From assembly GCA_027922465.2 (NCBI GenBank), contig BQMF02000171.1:248001-312000 (forward strand): DNA of 64,000 nt, read 5' to 3'. The notes below the pieces were generated by a model. That model was not told where the DNA came from. It did not search any database and saw only the letters and a list, made by a program, of their open reading frames with translations. Within the stretch, counting starts at the first letter, position 1; every line of letters begins with the position of its first letter. The translations under genes were made by a program, and so were the position numbers. Source of the DNA: Turritopsis dohrnii. Taxonomy: Eukaryota > Cnidaria > Hydrozoa > Anthoathecata > Oceaniidae. This document shows, in pieces, positions 31,704-41,732 of this stretch.

Positions 31704-33323
31704 AATAGGTCGAAAAACTTTTTGTGTTCTTATCGTGTTGTCATTGTACCCAAAATCACGAAGTGATGGATTATCTTTTCGGTGTCCAATTGCTCGTTGA
31801 CGTCCAAAATAGTTTTCTAGAGGATCTTGACAAAAACGTTCGGTCAAGACATATGGAACACCTTCATTCAATAAATACTTGATTAATTCAATGGATGAAT
31901 GGACAGTAATCTTTATACCTTCGTATGTTGCCATGATATAAACATATTAGCTCTATGACTATCAGTAAAGGCACCAGGTCTTGCTTCAATGGAATCTTTC
32001 CATCGTTTGAAGAAGGCAAGAAATGTATCAATTAACCTAGTAAACAGCTCATCATTTACTGACCTGTAGGGTTTCAAAAAGGGTTTCAACTTAATGACAG
32101 CTTCTTCCTTGTTTCTAACATTTAGACAGTCAAACATTTGGTCAAACATGCGACAATAAACAGCAGTAGCTTGTGCTTCTGGAGGACCATACAATTGCAG
32201 AGCTTGTGCTGCTAGTCTAACATTCATTACCGAAAATGGAGTTAAATTTATGTGGTCATTTGTAATTTTAGGTACCAAATGTAAGCCACAATCCAAATCT
32301 TCAAGAAATAACTTTGAAATATGATTCCATGTTAAATAACTTCCATCATTCCACATATTTCTTGTACAACGTCCAGCCATGGAATTAGCAAGACAATTAC
32401 GTGCTGTTTTAATCAAGTGAGGTGGATCAGAAATGAAATATATAAAAAATTGTTCATCAGCCATTACATTAAGTGTGCGATACGTTACATCCACATTTTC
32501 ATTTTTATGGACAACTCTGGTCATATAAATGCATGCGATAGAAAAATCTGTTGGCAGAAGCACCATCTGAGGTTACACCGACTACTTTTATGCCGCATTT
32601 ATCCTCAAGGATCCCAACTGCTTTCCAAAATAGTGGAAAAATTTGCACGGAAGTGACATTTGTTGTTGCAAAATTTGCCAAAGAAAATTTTAATGGGTTT
32701 ACAATGCTTCTCAAAAGAAACACCAATACATGAGAAGCAATTTCTTCAGCTTTCTTTAATGTAGCATAAATGACATCCACATCACCCAGATCAACAAAGC
32801 CAATTAAGTCACCAGTATGTTTATCCCAAACTAAACTCTCTTGTATCTTCATTTCATCCATCAACAAAATACCATACCTTTCAATTGCTTGAAATTTTGA
32901 AACAATACTGGCTAACTCTTGGATGACACATTTATTGAAGCCCTGCTGTGGACGAATGTAGCTGTTATAGTCCCTTAAGGTGACTTTCCACTTATAGAAA
33001 ATTTTCAGCGGAAAGGATCGGAATGGACAAGAAAAGTTACTGAGCATGCGCACAAACAATGTTTACAGCACGTGCTCAGAAAATTTTCCGTTCCGTTCCG
33101 TAGAAAGTTGAATCGAGTTCAACTTTTTCTGTTCTTTCCTTGAGGAAAACATGGAAAACATTTAGACTGGCCAATCAAATCTCGTTATTTTTCATGATTT
33201 TTTCACACAACACCATCTACTATCGTCTTTCTGCCCAAAAAGAATTTGTGATCAGATATTTTTAAAACAACGACATACAAGAAGAGTTTGTGATCAGATA
33301 TTTTTAAAACAACAAAATAAGAA

Positions 33324-34594
33324 ATGGAAAGCAGCTGCTATTCTTCTGAAGTTGAAGACGATAGTCTTTCCAGTGCCTATAACTCGGCTGAAGATTATCT
33401 ACTATCACAAAATGAACGTATTCTGGCTAGATAGAGACAGCAAAGTCATCAACAACAAAACAGTCCTTCTACTTGCAGTTTAAGCAAAAACAACTACACT
33501 TTTCAGCATAACCAATTACATCCATCTTTTCAATGCCGATCACTACAGCAACCACAAATTCCTCTTCAACAGCAGCGTCTTCAACAACCCGAGGGAGAAG
33601 TAGAAGTAGTTGTAGAAAGGGACTTTCTAGCAACATTAGTTGAGGAAGTGAGGCTATATCGTTGCCTATGGGACAGCTCTTGCAGAGCATTCAAGGAACT
33701 CCCAAGGAAACAAGAGGCATGGAACCAAATAGCTGGAAAATTTAATATTGAGGGTGAGTTTTTTTTATAACTTATAAAACATGTGGCATACATATACATC
33801 ATACATGATATTGAAATTTCTTTGTTTAGTTTATAGATAAACCAATTAACCAGTGACCTAATACCTGTTCAAATTCATCCAAACAACAATGAATAAACAT
33901 TATTTTCTTTACTTTGAACAGGTATTTGCCAACTGGATAGTTCAATGATAACCCCTCAATTTGACAATGAATATGTGTATTTGTATTTCACAAGAAAATC
34001 TATAGATCACAATTTTATGAATTGTAAGCCAGTGCATTTATTTAAAGTATGAATGTCTTATTTTAGCTAAACACGCACAATCTCAATGGATGAAACTGAA
34101 GGAGAATTTCAGAAAATGTTTGAAGCGACGTGAGAAGGTCACGAGATCTGGAGCTGGGAAAACCCACCTGCCAATATTTTAAGGAGTTGCAATTTATCAC
34201 TGATACTGTGACAAATAGACCAAATAGCGGTAATGTGTCATTAACTTCAACTCCAGATATATTTACACCTCCAGCTTCCCCAGCATTGGTCACAGAAACA
34301 TGCACTAATGATATCTGCTCAACCACTTCATCAACAACTACTAGTACTCCTGTAACCAAGAAACGAAAAAGGGACTTGACGTCAGATGTAAATGAATTGC
34401 TGTTGCAGTCAATACAGCGTGATTTGAATGCACCACTTCAGGCACAAAAACAAGAAGAAAAAGACTCAGACACTCTTTTTTGTCTCAGCTTAGTACAGGA
34501 TTTCAAGGACTTGTCTCCTAGATAAAAAAGACTTGCACGGTTGAGAATTGCACAAGTTATGAGTGAACTACATGGGGATGATGTTGATGAGTGA
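33324..34594 (+). pseudogene. MADF-BESS protein gene of a Harbinger element, three disabling changes
   Basis: ATG at 33324 (MESSCYSSEVEDDSLSSAYN). An in-frame TAG at 33432-33434 interrupts a Q-rich linker. The MADF domain follows: DFLATLVEEVRLYRCLWDSS, AFKELPRKQEAWNQIAGKF, donor at 33754. Exon 2 starts at 34067 (KHAQSQWMKLKENFRKCLKR). A frame change near 34160 precedes CQYFKELQFITDTV. A BESS-like end (LVQDFKDLSPR, a stop, then KRLARLRIAQVMSELHGDD) closes at TGA 34592-34594; the stop inside it is another single-base lesion. MADF proteins are the DNA-binding partners of many Harbinger transposases. The convergent minus-strand transposase piece at 35566 fits the usual two-gene layout. Confidence 0.7.
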
Positions 34595-35047
34595 ACTTTT
34601 TTTTATTTATTTGTTTTTGTTTTTAAACATTAAAATCCATAGATGTGTATTTATGGCAAAGGTTTATAAACATAATCAGGATTCAATTTTAGGGATTTTT
34701 TAAAGCATTATGATGAAAGCATATTGCTCAGCCTTGATGAATTACTTTGATCTTCGTGTTTATGCTTGTTTAGTAGTACTTATTTTTTTATAGAATTTTA
34801 CACATTACGATATGTTTAATGTTCTTAAAGGTTGAAGTGTTGTATTCGTTTCTGTAAATAGCTTGTAGACACAGAATGCTGTGTTTTCTTTTGTCTAAAT
34901 TAGCTCATTTAAGGCTAAAAGTTTAATCATTATTTTCATTATCAATGCAATGCATAAGTTTTTAATTTGTTAATCATTGAGCATTATGTGATTATATTGT
35001 GTATATATATTGTTGTTCTCATGAGAATGCCCCAACCTGTTTCAAAA

Positions 35048-35526
35048 CAGGGTTTATACAGTCAGGGAAAGTCAGGGGCAAAAGGGTCAGGGAATGTCAG
35101 GGAAAGTCAGGGAATTTTAAATTGGTCAGGGGAGATAGGATGTATTCTGCAAAAGTCAGGGGAGATTTTTGATTTTGATCTATTTATTTATATATACTAG
35201 TTATTTCTGTTTACATTGAAATATTTAGGACATTTTTAACTACCATTAACTTAAGTCGGGACAAATTTTGCGAATTTGCCATTTTCTTTTGTTTAAAAAC
35301 AATAGGCTGTTGTTATAAAATAATTGAAGTTGCGAAATTCGCAAAAATTGTTACCTTTTAACTGCCTTATTTTCAGTAATATTGAGTCAAGAGTCAGGGG
35401 AAAAAGTACTTCTGAAGGGAAAAGTCAGGGGGAAAACTATGTTTTTCAGGATTAAAGTCAGGCAGAAAGGACACTTTTTAAGAAAAAGTCAGGGAAATTT
35501 TTTTCAAAATGACTGTATAAACCCTG
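35048..35526. mobile_element. MITE with CAGGGTTTATACAGTCAGGG ends
   Basis: Left end CAGGGTTTATACAGTCAGGG at 35048 and right end TGACTGTATAAACCCTG ending 35526 are inverted. The word GTCAGGG is iterated about a dozen times inside both ends. No clear target duplication was found. CAG...CTG ends suggest a hAT-related non-autonomous family. It lies inside the Harbinger composite. Confidence 0.7.
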
Positions 35527-35565
35527 AAAAAACATGCATGTTGATGTGTTGATAATTATCTTCGA

Positions 35566-35855
35566 TCAGTTGTTATGTACACTTGTTACATATTGCATTT
35601 GCCAAGGAACTTGTCCTTGACCTTCAGAAAAGAAGTCCCTGAAATTTTCCCGAACAGTTTTAGCATTCTTTGAATAGTTATTAGAACCTAAGTTCCCCCT
35701 CAAAGGCACCAATCCACCAGGTTCTTCCATGTTACGCCAAGTACCAGATCGTGTTCCTTCCATCGTTTCTGTGTCGACCGTTTCTGGTGGACAATATTGG
35801 TACGAAGTCTCGAAATCCTTATTGTCCATTAAATAATTATGCAAAACTAATAAAG
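35566..35855 (-). pseudogene. Harbinger transposase C-terminal fragment (left partner of the fusion)
   Basis: From the junction near 35855 reading left: TLLVLHNYLMDNKDFETSYQ, YCPPETVDTET, TWRNMEEPGGLVPLRGNLGS and FRDFFSEGQGQVPWQ, with TAA near 35566. This is the last part of a PIF/Harbinger DDE transposase, after the catalytic Glu helix. Everything upstream, including all three catalytic residues, is missing because another transposase piece joins here in the opposite direction. Confidence 0.75.
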
Positions 35856-36599
35856 TCACCCTTAAACTCCGGATCTTTGTATTTCAATTACAAAGGCTAC
35901 TTCAGCTTGGTCTTGATGGCTATAAGCGACAGTCACTACGTGTTTACCCTTGTTGATATTGGAAGTTATGGTTCAAACAATGACAGTGGTGTTTTCCGAA
36001 ATTCAAAAATGGGAGACACGTTTTTTAAAGGAAAGATGAAACTACCAGATTCTGAACCCATTGCTAGCAGCCATTCGCAAAACAATATACCTTATTATCT
36101 TGTTGGTGATGAAGCATTTCCCCTTCAACCTTGGTTGTTACGTCCTTATTCAGGTAAAAATATTCCAGAAGAAGAAGTCATCTTCAATTATCGATTATCA
36201 CGTGCACGCTTGGTAATTGAAAACGCGTTTGGTATATTAGCCGCCCGCTGGAGAATCTTTTTGCAGCCTATACAAAGCAGTCCAGATACTGTCATTAAAA
36301 TTGTTAAAGCTACTATTTGCCTTCATAACTTTTTGAGACAAACAAACAGCGCCGCTTATTGCCCAACAGGATTCATTGACAGCTTCGACAATACAGGCAA
36401 CATCAAGGAAGGCGAATGGAGAGGAATGGTTCAGTTCAATGATGGTATGTTGAGGAGAATTGGAGGAGTTAGAGGTTCACGCCCAACAGCGTTAGCGACA
36501 GACGTTCGAAACGAAATGAAAAACTACGTAAATAGCATGGAAGGAGCTTTACCTTGGCAATGGGATCACGTAAGAAGTCGAGGCAACATAATTCAGTGA
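35852..36599 (+). pseudogene. Harbinger transposase C-terminal half (right partner of the fusion)
   Basis: Transposase homology starts abruptly at SPLNSGSLYFNYKGYFSLVL near 35855, just after where the first catalytic Asp (IDGKH region) should lie. It continues VLMAISDSHYVFTLVDIGSY, YYLVGDEAFPLQPWLLRPY (second catalytic Asp in GDEAF) and YRLSRARLVIENAFGILAAR (catalytic Glu in VIENAFG), RWRIF, and ends at TGA 36597-36599. The open frame upstream of 35852 is the antisense of the other fragment. Without the N-terminal half and first Asp it cannot be active. It differs clearly in sequence from the minus-strand fragment, so the two came from different copies or subfamilies. Confidence 0.85.
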
Positions 36600-36641
36600 T
36601 AGTTTTTTCTTTCTAACATGATATCATTGTATAAGAACTAT

Positions 36642-37844
36642 TCACAATACGAAAAGTAAACTTTTAATGCTAGCGTTATCCATTGTCCTATGTACTTTTT
36701 TACTTTGTAAAAAATTCCTGAAAGATGTTGCTGCTGTATAGCCCTGAGTTTGCTGAGAATCCAGTTCAGACACATGAATCCGTTGACTGTAATGATACTC
36801 AGGGCTTGCCGGTGTGTTTGCGATTTGAAAGTGTTGTTGGGGTGCAGGGATTGTTGTCTGTGATCTTGAAAAAAACGATTCCAAGGTAGGAAGCTCTGTG
36901 GAGTTGTTAATTTGCTGGTTAGGGTCTTGTCGAAATTGTTGCAACTGTTGAAACTGCTGCTGTTGCTTAATAAGCTGCATCGAGTATTTAAACATGATGT
37001 TGTCTATTTCATGCTTTGCCTGGATGCTCAATTCCTTCGGAAATGTGCTTAGTTTCTTTACAAGGAGTTCTCCATACAGGTCGTCCTCTGTCTTTTTTTC
37101 TGAGCATTTTTTCTTAATAAGCTCTGCAATCTCCTGTTCTTCTATCTCGAGTCTATCCTTCTCGTCCGTAAATTTTGCCTTGTTCCTCCTCCCAGTGTGC
37201 TTTTGTCTTCCCGTCACTTGAGAACCCGAAGGAGCAGGAGTGTTCGCGGCACTAGCGATTGGCGGCGAAAATGGTTGAATGGAGTTGTCATTGCTTGCTA
37301 CACTATGTGGGGATTTGTCATCATAATCTTCGTCCTCTTCTTGCGTTCCTTCAACTTCTTCTTCCTCGTCGGTGTCCCCGCAAAGGTTTGTTACCGTTTG
37401 GCGATTTTGGACGTAAGGAGCTAACCAGGACATGAATTCATAGTTTTTCGTTTGGTTCGCGATATCTTTTAGACCTGAACCACTTCTTTTCAGAGAAGCA
37501 AGCCTTTTCTTTTCCCTTCCATACTTATTTCTCAGGTTTCGGAACAGGGATTCCACCTTATCACCTAAAAATAAAAAATAAAAATGGTTTAATGTCAGAG
37601 CAATATATACATTGCATATAAACATAAAACCATTCCACCTATTCCAACCACGAAAGCCGTCATCAGATGAATAAATTTTATAAAGTCGTTTTGACGCTAT
37701 AAAATGGAACTTACGTGGCAATCCTGTCTCTCGTGCAACATCATCCCATGCAAGCTGCTTTTTTCTTTTATCCTTGAAGTGACTCGATGCTTTATCATAA
37801 AGTACTGGATACTTTCTTACAGCTTCACTTAATTTTTCTTCCAT
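36642..37844 (-). CDS. MADF-domain protein, Harbinger partner gene, two exons, apparently intact
   Basis: ATG at 37844 (MEEKLSEAVRKYPVLYDKAS). Exon 1 ends at 37715 with donor GTAAG; exon 2 runs 37564-36642. The splice keeps the frame (ETGLPR-DKVESLFRNLRNKY) and yields 350 residues. Residues about 4-90 form a MADF domain (QLAWDDVARETGLP; KYGREKKRLASLKRSGSG). An acidic stretch follows (TDEEEEVEGTQEEDEDYDDK), then a helical region (DEKDRLEIEEQEIAELIKKK; EIDNIMFKYSMQLIKQQQQF) of the type used for protein contact, and a Q-rich tail. Such proteins bind element ends and help the Harbinger transposase enter the nucleus; here that is inferred from family. It is convergent with the transposase half ending at 36599, 42 bp away. 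Confidence 0.75.
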   Translation of the reverse strand: MEEKLSEAVRKYPVLYDKASSHFKDKRKKQLAWDDVARETGLPRKFHFIASKRLYKIYSSDDGFRGWNRWNGFMFICNVYIALTLNHFYFLFLGDKVESLFRNLRNKYGREKKRLASLKRSGSGLKDIANQTKNYEFMSWLAPYVQNRQTVTNLCGDTDEEEEVEGTQEEDEDYDDKSPHSVASNDNSIQPFSPPIASAANTPAPSGSQVTGRQKHTGRRNKAKFTDEKDRLEIEEQEIAELIKKKCSEKKTEDDLYGELLVKKLSTFPKELSIQAKHEIDNIMFKYSMQLIKQQQQFQQLQQFRQDPNQQINNSTELPTLESFFSRSQTTIPAPQQHFQIANTPASPEYHYSQRIHVSELDSQQTQGYTAATSFRNFLQSKKVHRTMDNASIKSLLFVL

Positions 37845-38012
37845 TTTTCTGTTATTATTTTTTCTACAGTAGTCTATTTTCTCACACCATTCAACTCTCA
37901 CAAACTGACAAAAAAAATTTAAAAAATCGTTTTCAAATAGAAAATATCGCATTTTGAGCATGTTTTCATTGTTGTCAAAAGTTTTAACAAAAGAAATCAA
38001 CGCAAACGCAAA

Positions 38013-38042
38013 CGCAAGGATCAAAATTTTTTGATCCTTGCG
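38013..38042. repeat. Perfect hairpin CGCAAGGATCAAAA / TTTTGATCCTTGCG
   Basis: Two 14-bp arms with a 2-nt spacer, followed on the right by a GCGTCTGCGTC-type minisatellite to about 38125. It lies between the MADF gene and the right Harbinger terminus. Confidence 0.85.
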
Positions 38043-38125
38043 TCTGCGTCGCTGCGTCGACCTAGTGCACACTACTCTTGCGTCTGCGCATGTGCTTGCG
38101 TCTATGCTTGCGTCTGCGTCGTAGA
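38043..38125 (+). repeat. TTGCGTCTGCGTC minisatellite
   Basis: The words CTTGCGTCTGCG and CTTGCGTCTATG recur about five times; locally GC-rich against an AT-rich background. Confidence 0.7.
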
Positions 38126-38919
38126 TGTGAACCAGGCATTAGATTCATCTTCTCACAACAACAAAAAAGTTTTATAAAGTTTTATAAACCAAAATTTAAA
38201 ATGGAAGAAAAGAAAATTTTCCATTCTAAAAAAAAGGTGTGGAAATTAACAGCTGAAAATTTTCTTGTTCTGTCCGCGGAAAATTTTCCTGTCCGTTCCT
38301 GTCCGCGGAAAATTTTCTATAAGTGGAAAGTCGCCTTTAATCGTCTTTGACTAGGCAAAACAAGAAAACCACTACAATTTTTTTCATCAAGCCTTATTTC
38401 ATCATAAAAGGAAGAAGACTTAGCTGCTAAACCCAAGCAATAGCGTATTATCATTGGATAGTATCGAACACCAGAAGATGAACAGGATAAATATTTTTGT
38501 TGCTCTTCCCAAAATAGCTTCATAAAAGGAGGTATGTTTCGATTTGAACAGTTAGACATGATTTTGACCAAATCTTCACCTAAGTTTTTATCTAATGGTA
38601 AAGACTTTTTTGAAATTTCTTCTTGCATTTTGGACAATTCCTCTTTCAGTTGCTTATTCTCTATTCTATAACCTTGAAGAGTTTGCTTGATCCGATCAGG
38701 TGAAGTGATAGAGATTTTCACTGTATCAATTTTGCCTCTATAACCATTGTTATTACACTCACACTCAACTTTTTAAGTGCATGAAAGAGTGAGACGAATG
38801 CTAGACAAAGGTATGAAATGATGGGGGTAAAACCACTCACTGTTTTATAGTCCACGTCCTTGGTATCAAATGCGCAGAATAACAAAGTTGAGCTAACTGC
38901 ACTTGTAAAATGCTCTTAC

Positions 38920-39104
38920 CTTCCACATGCAGCTTGAGCGATGTACGTCTCCATGCTTCAGCCTTTTTTGGCGTTTCTTTGAATGACCTTGCTGAGGTTT
39001 TCCACAGGCATTCATAATTCCTAACTTCTTCTATGACTTTCACCTCAAAACTTGTTTGAGTCTCGCCCAAATCTGCTTCTGGTTCCTCAAAACTTGAAGG
39101 AGTC
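38920..39104 (-). pseudogene. MADF gene, 3' part of exon 1 (interrupted by the 18-kb element)
   Basis: Reads PEADLGETQTSFEVKVIEEV, RNYECLWKTSARSFKETPKK and AWRRTSLKLHVE to a GTAAGA donor at 38919: the front half of a MADF domain. The 5' part lies at 57093-57202 across the 18-kb element. Dropping the element and one GGAGTC joins the pieces in frame (REWTP-SSFEEPEA). No second exon was found to the left; by 38776 the P-element gene begins, so this Harbinger copy is truncated. Confidence 0.8.
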
Positions 39105-39148
39105 TATGGAAGGCGATTGTCACATATTTCAGAAATACTAAGTATTTC
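39105..39148 (+). repeat. Left terminal inverted repeat of the 18-kb element
   Basis: 44 bp identical to the reverse complement of 57049-57092. The following 90 bp iterate GATATACCTGGTATTTC-like words, probably transposase binding sites. Confidence 0.95.
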
Positions 39149-39369
39149 ACAGATATACCTGGTATTTCACAGATATACCTAGTTATTTCTCGTGATATAC
39201 CTGGTATATCTGTGAAATACTTAGTATTTCTGTAGCTTTTTTTGAAAATCCTAGAATTTCAGCTGAAATACTCAGTTTTGGAAAGCAAGTACGATATCTG
39301 CAAATACGAGCTGCATATCTTCTTTGCTTTTAAGATCGGTCATTTCTGACAGCTTGCGCAGTGTCATCC

Positions 39370-39541
39370 CGCGTTTTCTTATCTTATTTGGAGGTGTCCA
39401 ATCCATCTTTGTGTAAAGTTAGAAGAAGAATGTTATCCAAGAAACAACAAACACACGCGTTTTCTTATCTTATTTGGAGGTGTCCAATCTTTATAAGTGT
39501 AAGAAGTTAGAAGAAGAATGTTATCCAAGAAACAACAAACA
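39370..39541 (+). repeat. 86-bp tandem duplication over the transposase start
   Basis: 39370-39455 and 39456-39541 both read CGCGTTTTCTTATCTTATTT... through GAAGAATGTTATCCAAGAAA. The unit contains the start codon and first codons of the transposase, so a second ATG lies at 39430; its frame closes at a TAG after 26 codons, making a short upstream ORF. Confidence 0.85.
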
Positions 39542-41542
39542 CAACCGAAAACAGTTCTTTTCAGAACTAACCAAATTAATTATTTGATAATTTTACTCTG
39601 TGTTTACCTCAATTTATGCACTTCTGTACCTCCAGCTAGGAACAGTGCTGTGGTGAGGAGGCGTAGTGCTGCTACTACAGTTGATGATGTAATTCAACGT
39701 ATAGCTCGTCGTATGAGAGGGGTTACTAGAACCATCAGAAGTAATCCATCACTGGAACATTTAATGTCGCAAGAAAACGAAATGAGAACACTCCATCTGA
39801 ATTTTGAAAGAATAAGATCCGTTGTTAATCCAACATTATATAGAGACACTTTGGAACAGATAGTGACCTTACAGCAAGAAATCTCAGCCAATCTGCTCAG
39901 TCTGGAAGCTCCCCCAGCTGAATTTGATGATACTGATGTGCCTTGGCCAAGCCATGAAATTGAAGTAGGTAGTGGTAGTCATCGTGATGAAGATTTGATT
40001 GCTGATGATGATAACAACAGTGATCGTACCAACAATGCCAATCAAAGTGATGAAGAACACAATAATAGTGGAAGCGAAATCAGTTTTGCACATACTAAAA
40101 GGTTTAAAATTGATAAAAATAAATTAGAACATTTATTAAAACTTGGTTTTACGGTACGATGTATTGCTCGTGATGGTTTATTAGGAGCTACAATACATCA
40201 TAACACCATACATAACTTTATGAAACGAAATAACATGCAAAGTATCAGATCTAGATATACCTCCCTTAACAATACTAGCCTTGTAGAAATCATATCAGAG
40301 CTAAGTGAGAGGTTCCCTAATTCTGGTGCCCTTGAAATGCAGAGCCATCTGAAAAACCATAACCCAATAATTATATTGCAACGTGATAGATGTAGAGAGT
40401 TGTTACGTATTGCTGATCCTGTCGGAACAGCACGAAGATGGGCCCAAGCAATTCATCGTAGACAGTACAGTGTTCCTACACCAAACAGTGTATGGCATGT
40501 TGATTCAAATCATAAGCCTATAAGGTAATGTTTATTTATTATTTTTTTCATGCAGTGATGATTATATAGGATTTCATTTTCTCAAACTGTTATGATTTTT
40601 TTTATATAACCTGAAAGCAGTCTGAACAATATTTTGAGAATTCAATGATAAAAGTCCTCATCTTATATAATATTTTTAATTGGTGAGGGTGTTCATTGGA
40701 TGATTTCGGTATATTATAAAGATCCTTTGCTTCCTTAATGAATACCTTGTATTATTGTTTGAATTTTTTGTTTACCTAGATGGGGCTTTGTAATATTTGG
40801 GTGTATCGATGGATACTCCAGGTTGATACCGCCTTTTTATCTGTCAACTAGCAACAAGGCTGAAGATGCACTACGTCATTTCATTGCATCTATTAGAATG
40901 TATGGTGTACCTTCTCGTGTTAGAGCAGATGGTGGGAGTGAATATAACTTTGTGAATTCACTAATGGATGAATTGAATGGTCCTGATAGAGGCAGTTTGA
41001 TGCGTGGACGATCTGTGCATAATCAGAGAATCGAAAGGTTGTGGAGGGACGTAAAAACTAAAATCACAATGAAATATTACAATTTATTTTATCATCTTGA
41101 AAACCATTCTATCCTGGATATTACAAATGTAGTTCATATTTATGCATTGCAATTTGTATTTGCATCTAGAATACAGAAGGATTTAAACGATTGGACCTTT
41201 GCATATAATAATCACGGTATCAGAACAGAACATTACCAAACCCCATTACAACTCTGGTATTCTGCTAGTATCCATAATCAAAACGCTAATAGTACTGCTA
41301 TGGAGAATTTGTTTCGACGTAATACGTCAACTTTAGAGACAATAACAACTGAGTTCATTGGAAGTCATGGATTAGCTGAGCCAACAGACATACGAGTAGT
41401 TTTACCTCGTTATACTGTCCCATTAACAAATACACAATTAGCCAATCTGAATAGAGATATTGATGTAAACCGACACTCAGCTCAGCATGCTGTTGATATT
41501 TATGCAGATGTAGTAAGATTTATTAACAGATGTATGCAGTAA
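39518..41542 (+). CDS. DD34E integrase-type transposase of the 18-kb element, intact, two exons
   Basis: Catalyses cutting and joining of the element ends (inferred). ATG at 39518; exon 1 ends at 40524 (GTAATG donor), exon 2 runs 40780-41542. The join keeps the frame (KPIR-WGFVIFGCIDGYSR) and gives 589 residues. A helix-turn-helix region lies near residues 205-240 (HLLKLGFTVRCIARDGLL; TIHNFMKRNNM). The catalytic core has D329 (WHVDSNHK), D386 (VRADGGSEYN) and E421 (HNQRIERLWRDV), a DD34E spacing close to retroviral/IS3 integrases. No stop or frameshift is seen. The first 40 residues are hydrophobic and poorly family-like, so the true start could be a later Met or an unseen exon. Related proteins (GFVIHGxIDGxSR...NQRIERLWRD) are widespread in cnidarians and fish; family known, mechanism inferred. 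Confidence 0.85.
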
Positions 41543-41732
41543 AAGCTATTTGTTGTGTTATAGTCAGTTTCTTATAAAAAACTTGTGTTTGACAATAGTT
41601 CTTTAAATGTCTGATTTTCTATCATATTGTTAAAGGGATCCAGAGGTGAAAATGGTTCATATCAGAGAAAAAGGCTTGATAGATAAATTTGGTCAGTAAA
41701 ATACCGGTCTGCATTTGCGTGATTGAATATAT

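Larger units (their letters stand above)
32978..38336. mobile_element. PIF/Harbinger composite, 5.4 kb, TTA target duplication
   Basis: Inverted ends AGGTGACTTTCCACTTATAG (32978) and CTATAAGTGGAAAGTCGCCT (ending 38336) differ at one position. GAAAATTTTC and GCGGA words follow inside each end. TTA flanks both sides (32975-32977 and 38337-38339), the 3-bp duplication typical of PIF/Harbinger. Removal with one TTA rejoins the P-element frame (...PSQRRL-RDYNSY...). Inside: a MADF-BESS gene (plus), a transposase C-terminus (minus), a head-to-head junction near 35855, another transposase C-terminal half (plus) and a MADF gene (minus). The element is therefore a fusion of the two outer halves of two Harbinger copies. 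Confidence 0.85.
30898..38776 (-). pseudogene. P-element (THAP9-like) transposase gene, split by two insertions
   Basis: Three pieces of one gene. 38776-38340: coiled region (IKQTLQGYRIENKQLKEELS), NIPPFMKLFWEEQQKYLS, ending CSGFLVLPSQRR. After the Harbinger composite it resumes at 32974: DYNSYIRPQQGFNKCVIQEL, YGILLMDEMKIQESLVWDKH, GDLIGFVDLGDVDV, VVGVTSDGASANRFFYRMH, then FISDPPHLIKTARNCLANSM and AVIKLKPFLKPYRSVNDELF, then [20 protein letters not shown] and QKVFRPI. After the MITE, AAGNSLDPLTQIDVETVPCR ends at TGA 30898-30900. These words mark the P-element transposase catalytic domain. Frameshifts occur near 32530 and 31925. No N-terminal THAP finger is seen upstream of 38776. Confidence 0.85.

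Noticed and set aside
35751..35851. N-terminal extension of the plus-strand Harbinger transposase (MFLPSFLCRPFLV...)
   Set aside because: This stretch is the antisense of the other transposase fragment. True homology starts only at about 35852.
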